From NCBI RefSeq assembly GCF_003324525.1, contig NZ_QGDC01000004.1:1-64000 (forward strand): a stretch of 64,000 bases of DNA, written 5' to 3'. Every line of letters begins with the position of its first letter. Positions within the stretch are counted from its first letter, which is position 1. Of this stretch, positions 62,971 through 64,000 are shown one piece after another. The translations under genes were made by a program, and so were the position numbers. This DNA is from Mucilaginibacter hurinus. Lineage in GTDB: Bacteria > Bacteroidota > Bacteroidia > Sphingobacteriales > Sphingobacteriaceae. The notes below the pieces were generated by a model. It ran no database searches, had not been told where the DNA came from, and saw only the letters and a list, made by a program, of their open reading frames with translations.

Positions 62971-64000
62971 ATGACACGCACCCCTCCACAAAATAAGCAG
63001 GTTATAGCTTTAGTGAATGGCGATGACTCGGTGGCCGACTCTCTTTTAAAGTTAAATTTGAATGGGCGCCAGGTACGCCGTTTTGCTAACGGAATTGAAT
63101 TGGCCAATGCGTGGCTTGAAGATCATATTTATATATCGGCCATTATATCACAAAGTGAGGTAATGACGCCCGGCGGGATACCCTTGCTTGAGACTTTGAA
63201 AATAAAGCGAATGCCCAATGTGCCGTTCTTTTTACTCTCGGTACATTTAAGCGCTAACCTGCGCAAACTTGCGCTTGATGCGGGTGTCGTTGACATATTC
63301 AGGCTGCCACTTAATGGCGAACACCTTGAAACACGTTTAAATTTTTTAATTGATAACTGGAGCCGGTTAAAAGGCAATTTGGTACGTAAAGTTCCGGCTA
63401 TTAAGAAAACGCCGCTGGGCAAACGAATATTTGATATTGTATTTGCAGGCATGGTGCTGTTGTGCATCTCCCCACTCCTGCTACTGGTTTATATAGCTAT
63501 AAAGCTCGAATCTCGCGGCCCGGCATTTTATTACTCTTTGCGGGTGGGCACCGGGTACGGTGTATTTAAGTTTTATAAGTTCCGGTCGATGTATGTTAAC
63601 TCCGACCAGCGCATTATGGACCTAAAACACCTTAACCAATACGCGATAGATGCGCAGGGTAAAAAAACCCAATCGGTAGAAGATAACACTAATTTTTTGT
63701 GTAACGACTGCCGTTCATACGGGAAATGCCAGTTTCCGCTGCACGCAGACACCGTTACCTGGTGCGAAAAGCAATATATCGACTCAAAAAAAGCAGGTGG
63801 CGATTCGGCGTTCTTTAAAATAAAGGACGATCCGCGTATCACCAAGGTAGGTGCCTTTATCAGGGGTACGAGTATTGATGAACTTCCGCAATTATGGAAT
63901 GTGATTATCGGCGATATGAGCATTGTAGGCAACAGACCCCTACCGCTTTATGAGGCTGAAAAACTTACCACCGACAAGTATGCACTGCGTTTTGCTGCGC
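62971..64000 (+). CDS. Sugar transferase (polyprenyl-phosphate glycosyl-1-phosphate type) with N-terminal pseudo-receiver; partial at right edge
   Basis: There are 343 codons without a stop up to the window end. Residues ~9-125 look like a receiver domain (VIALVNGDDS, FFLLSVH, GVVDIFRLP), but the phospho-Asp position is Ser/Gln (AIISQSEVMTPGG) and the Lys-Pro is Leu-Pro. A membrane helix lies at ~152-174. The catalytic domain (WcaJ/WbaP class) has YKFRSM, DDPRITKVG, TSIDELPQLWN and GDMSIVGNRPLP. Between YKFRSM and DDPRIT is an insertion of ~75 residues with Cys244, Cys247, Cys253 and Cys265. It should start exopolysaccharide repeat-unit synthesis. It is co-transcribed with the response regulator. 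Confidence 0.88.
   Translation, partial: MTRTPPQNKQVIALVNGDDSVADSLLKLNLNGRQVRRFANGIELANAWLEDHIYISAIISQSEVMTPGGIPLLETLKIKRMPNVPFFLLSVHLSANLRKLALDAGVVDIFRLPLNGEHLETRLNFLIDNWSRLKGNLVRKVPAIKKTPLGKRIFDIVFAGMVLLCISPLLLLVYIAIKLESRGPAFYYSLRVGTGYGVFKFYKFRSMYVNSDQRIMDLKHLNQYAIDAQGKKTQSVEDNTNFLCNDCRSYGKCQFPLHADTVTWCEKQYIDSKKAGGDSAFFKIKDDPRITKVGAFIRGTSIDELPQLWNVIIGDMSIVGNRPLPLYEAEKLTTDKYALRFAA

Noticed and set aside
1..64000. CRISPR arrays, rRNA genes, prophage or toxin-antitoxin modules
   Set aside because: No regularly spaced direct repeats, rRNA sequence, phage structural genes or clear toxin-antitoxin pair was found on reading both strands.

Overview
The window is a chromosomal segment of a Bacteroidota bacterium. 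The best fit is a Sphingobacteriaceae member of the Mucilaginibacter/Pedobacter type, inferred from gene content rather than from any database match. Supporting signs are: a short primary sigma factor without region 1.1; several TAnnTTTG promoter elements (some with an upstream TTG) and almost no Shine-Dalgarno sequences; type III glutamine synthetase; an Oar-type TonB-dependent receptor; many lipoproteins with a short signal ending in Cys; secreted GH43, GH78 and sialate-esterase enzymes; and CotH-family lipoproteins. Coding density is high, strands switch often, and most convergent junctions carry strong hairpin terminators. I see no prophage, CRISPR array, rRNA or complete insertion sequence. 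The only mobile-element trace is a transposase C-terminus cut off by the left edge.

Layout. 1-5 kb: transposase tail, a TPR/MORN-repeat secreted protein and a RICIN-SGNH esterase lipoprotein. 5-8 kb: alanine dehydrogenase, an AlkD-like protein, tRNA-His and RNase HI. 7.7-13.6 kb: a minus-strand run purL - VOC protein - trmN6 - GT-C membrane protein - phosphoesterase with very tight early spacing. 14-21.4 kb: TonB, a DUF4468 protein, a porin divergent from glutamine synthetase III, and a ClC chloride channel. 21.4-33.3 kb: purM, an Oar-like receptor, lpdA, an SMR exporter, an MBL hydrolase, rpoD, then a secreted aspartyl protease overlapping a four-repeat glycogen-binding-type protein, followed by PhzF. 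33.6-41.7 kb: smc, an S41 peptidase, the operon lolD - small pre-ATP-grasp-like protein - HAD protein, and sucC. 41.8-47.1 kb: GH43 and GH78 lipoproteins flanking an MscS channel. 47.4-53.8 kb: a complete RND tripartite efflux operon preceded by a small unknown secreted protein. 53.8-59.6 kb: an EamA transporter, two tandem CotH paralogues, a DUF1801 protein and a GT2 glycosyltransferase.

59.6-64 kb is the most interesting part. A large hybrid histidine kinase begins with what looks like an HNOBA domain, the PAS-like partner of heme-NO sensors, but no H-NOX gene is visible. Divergent from it are a single-domain response regulator and, 7 bp further on, a sugar transferase that runs off the right edge. 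That transferase carries a degenerate receiver domain at its N-terminus and a four-cysteine insertion inside the catalytic domain. Together these suggest that phospho-signalling controls the first step of exopolysaccharide synthesis at protein level. This is inference from domain order and adjacency.

Housekeeping genes (purL, purM, ald, glnN, sucC, lpdA, smc, rpoD, lolD) are intact. Function names come from recognised motifs; no search was run.
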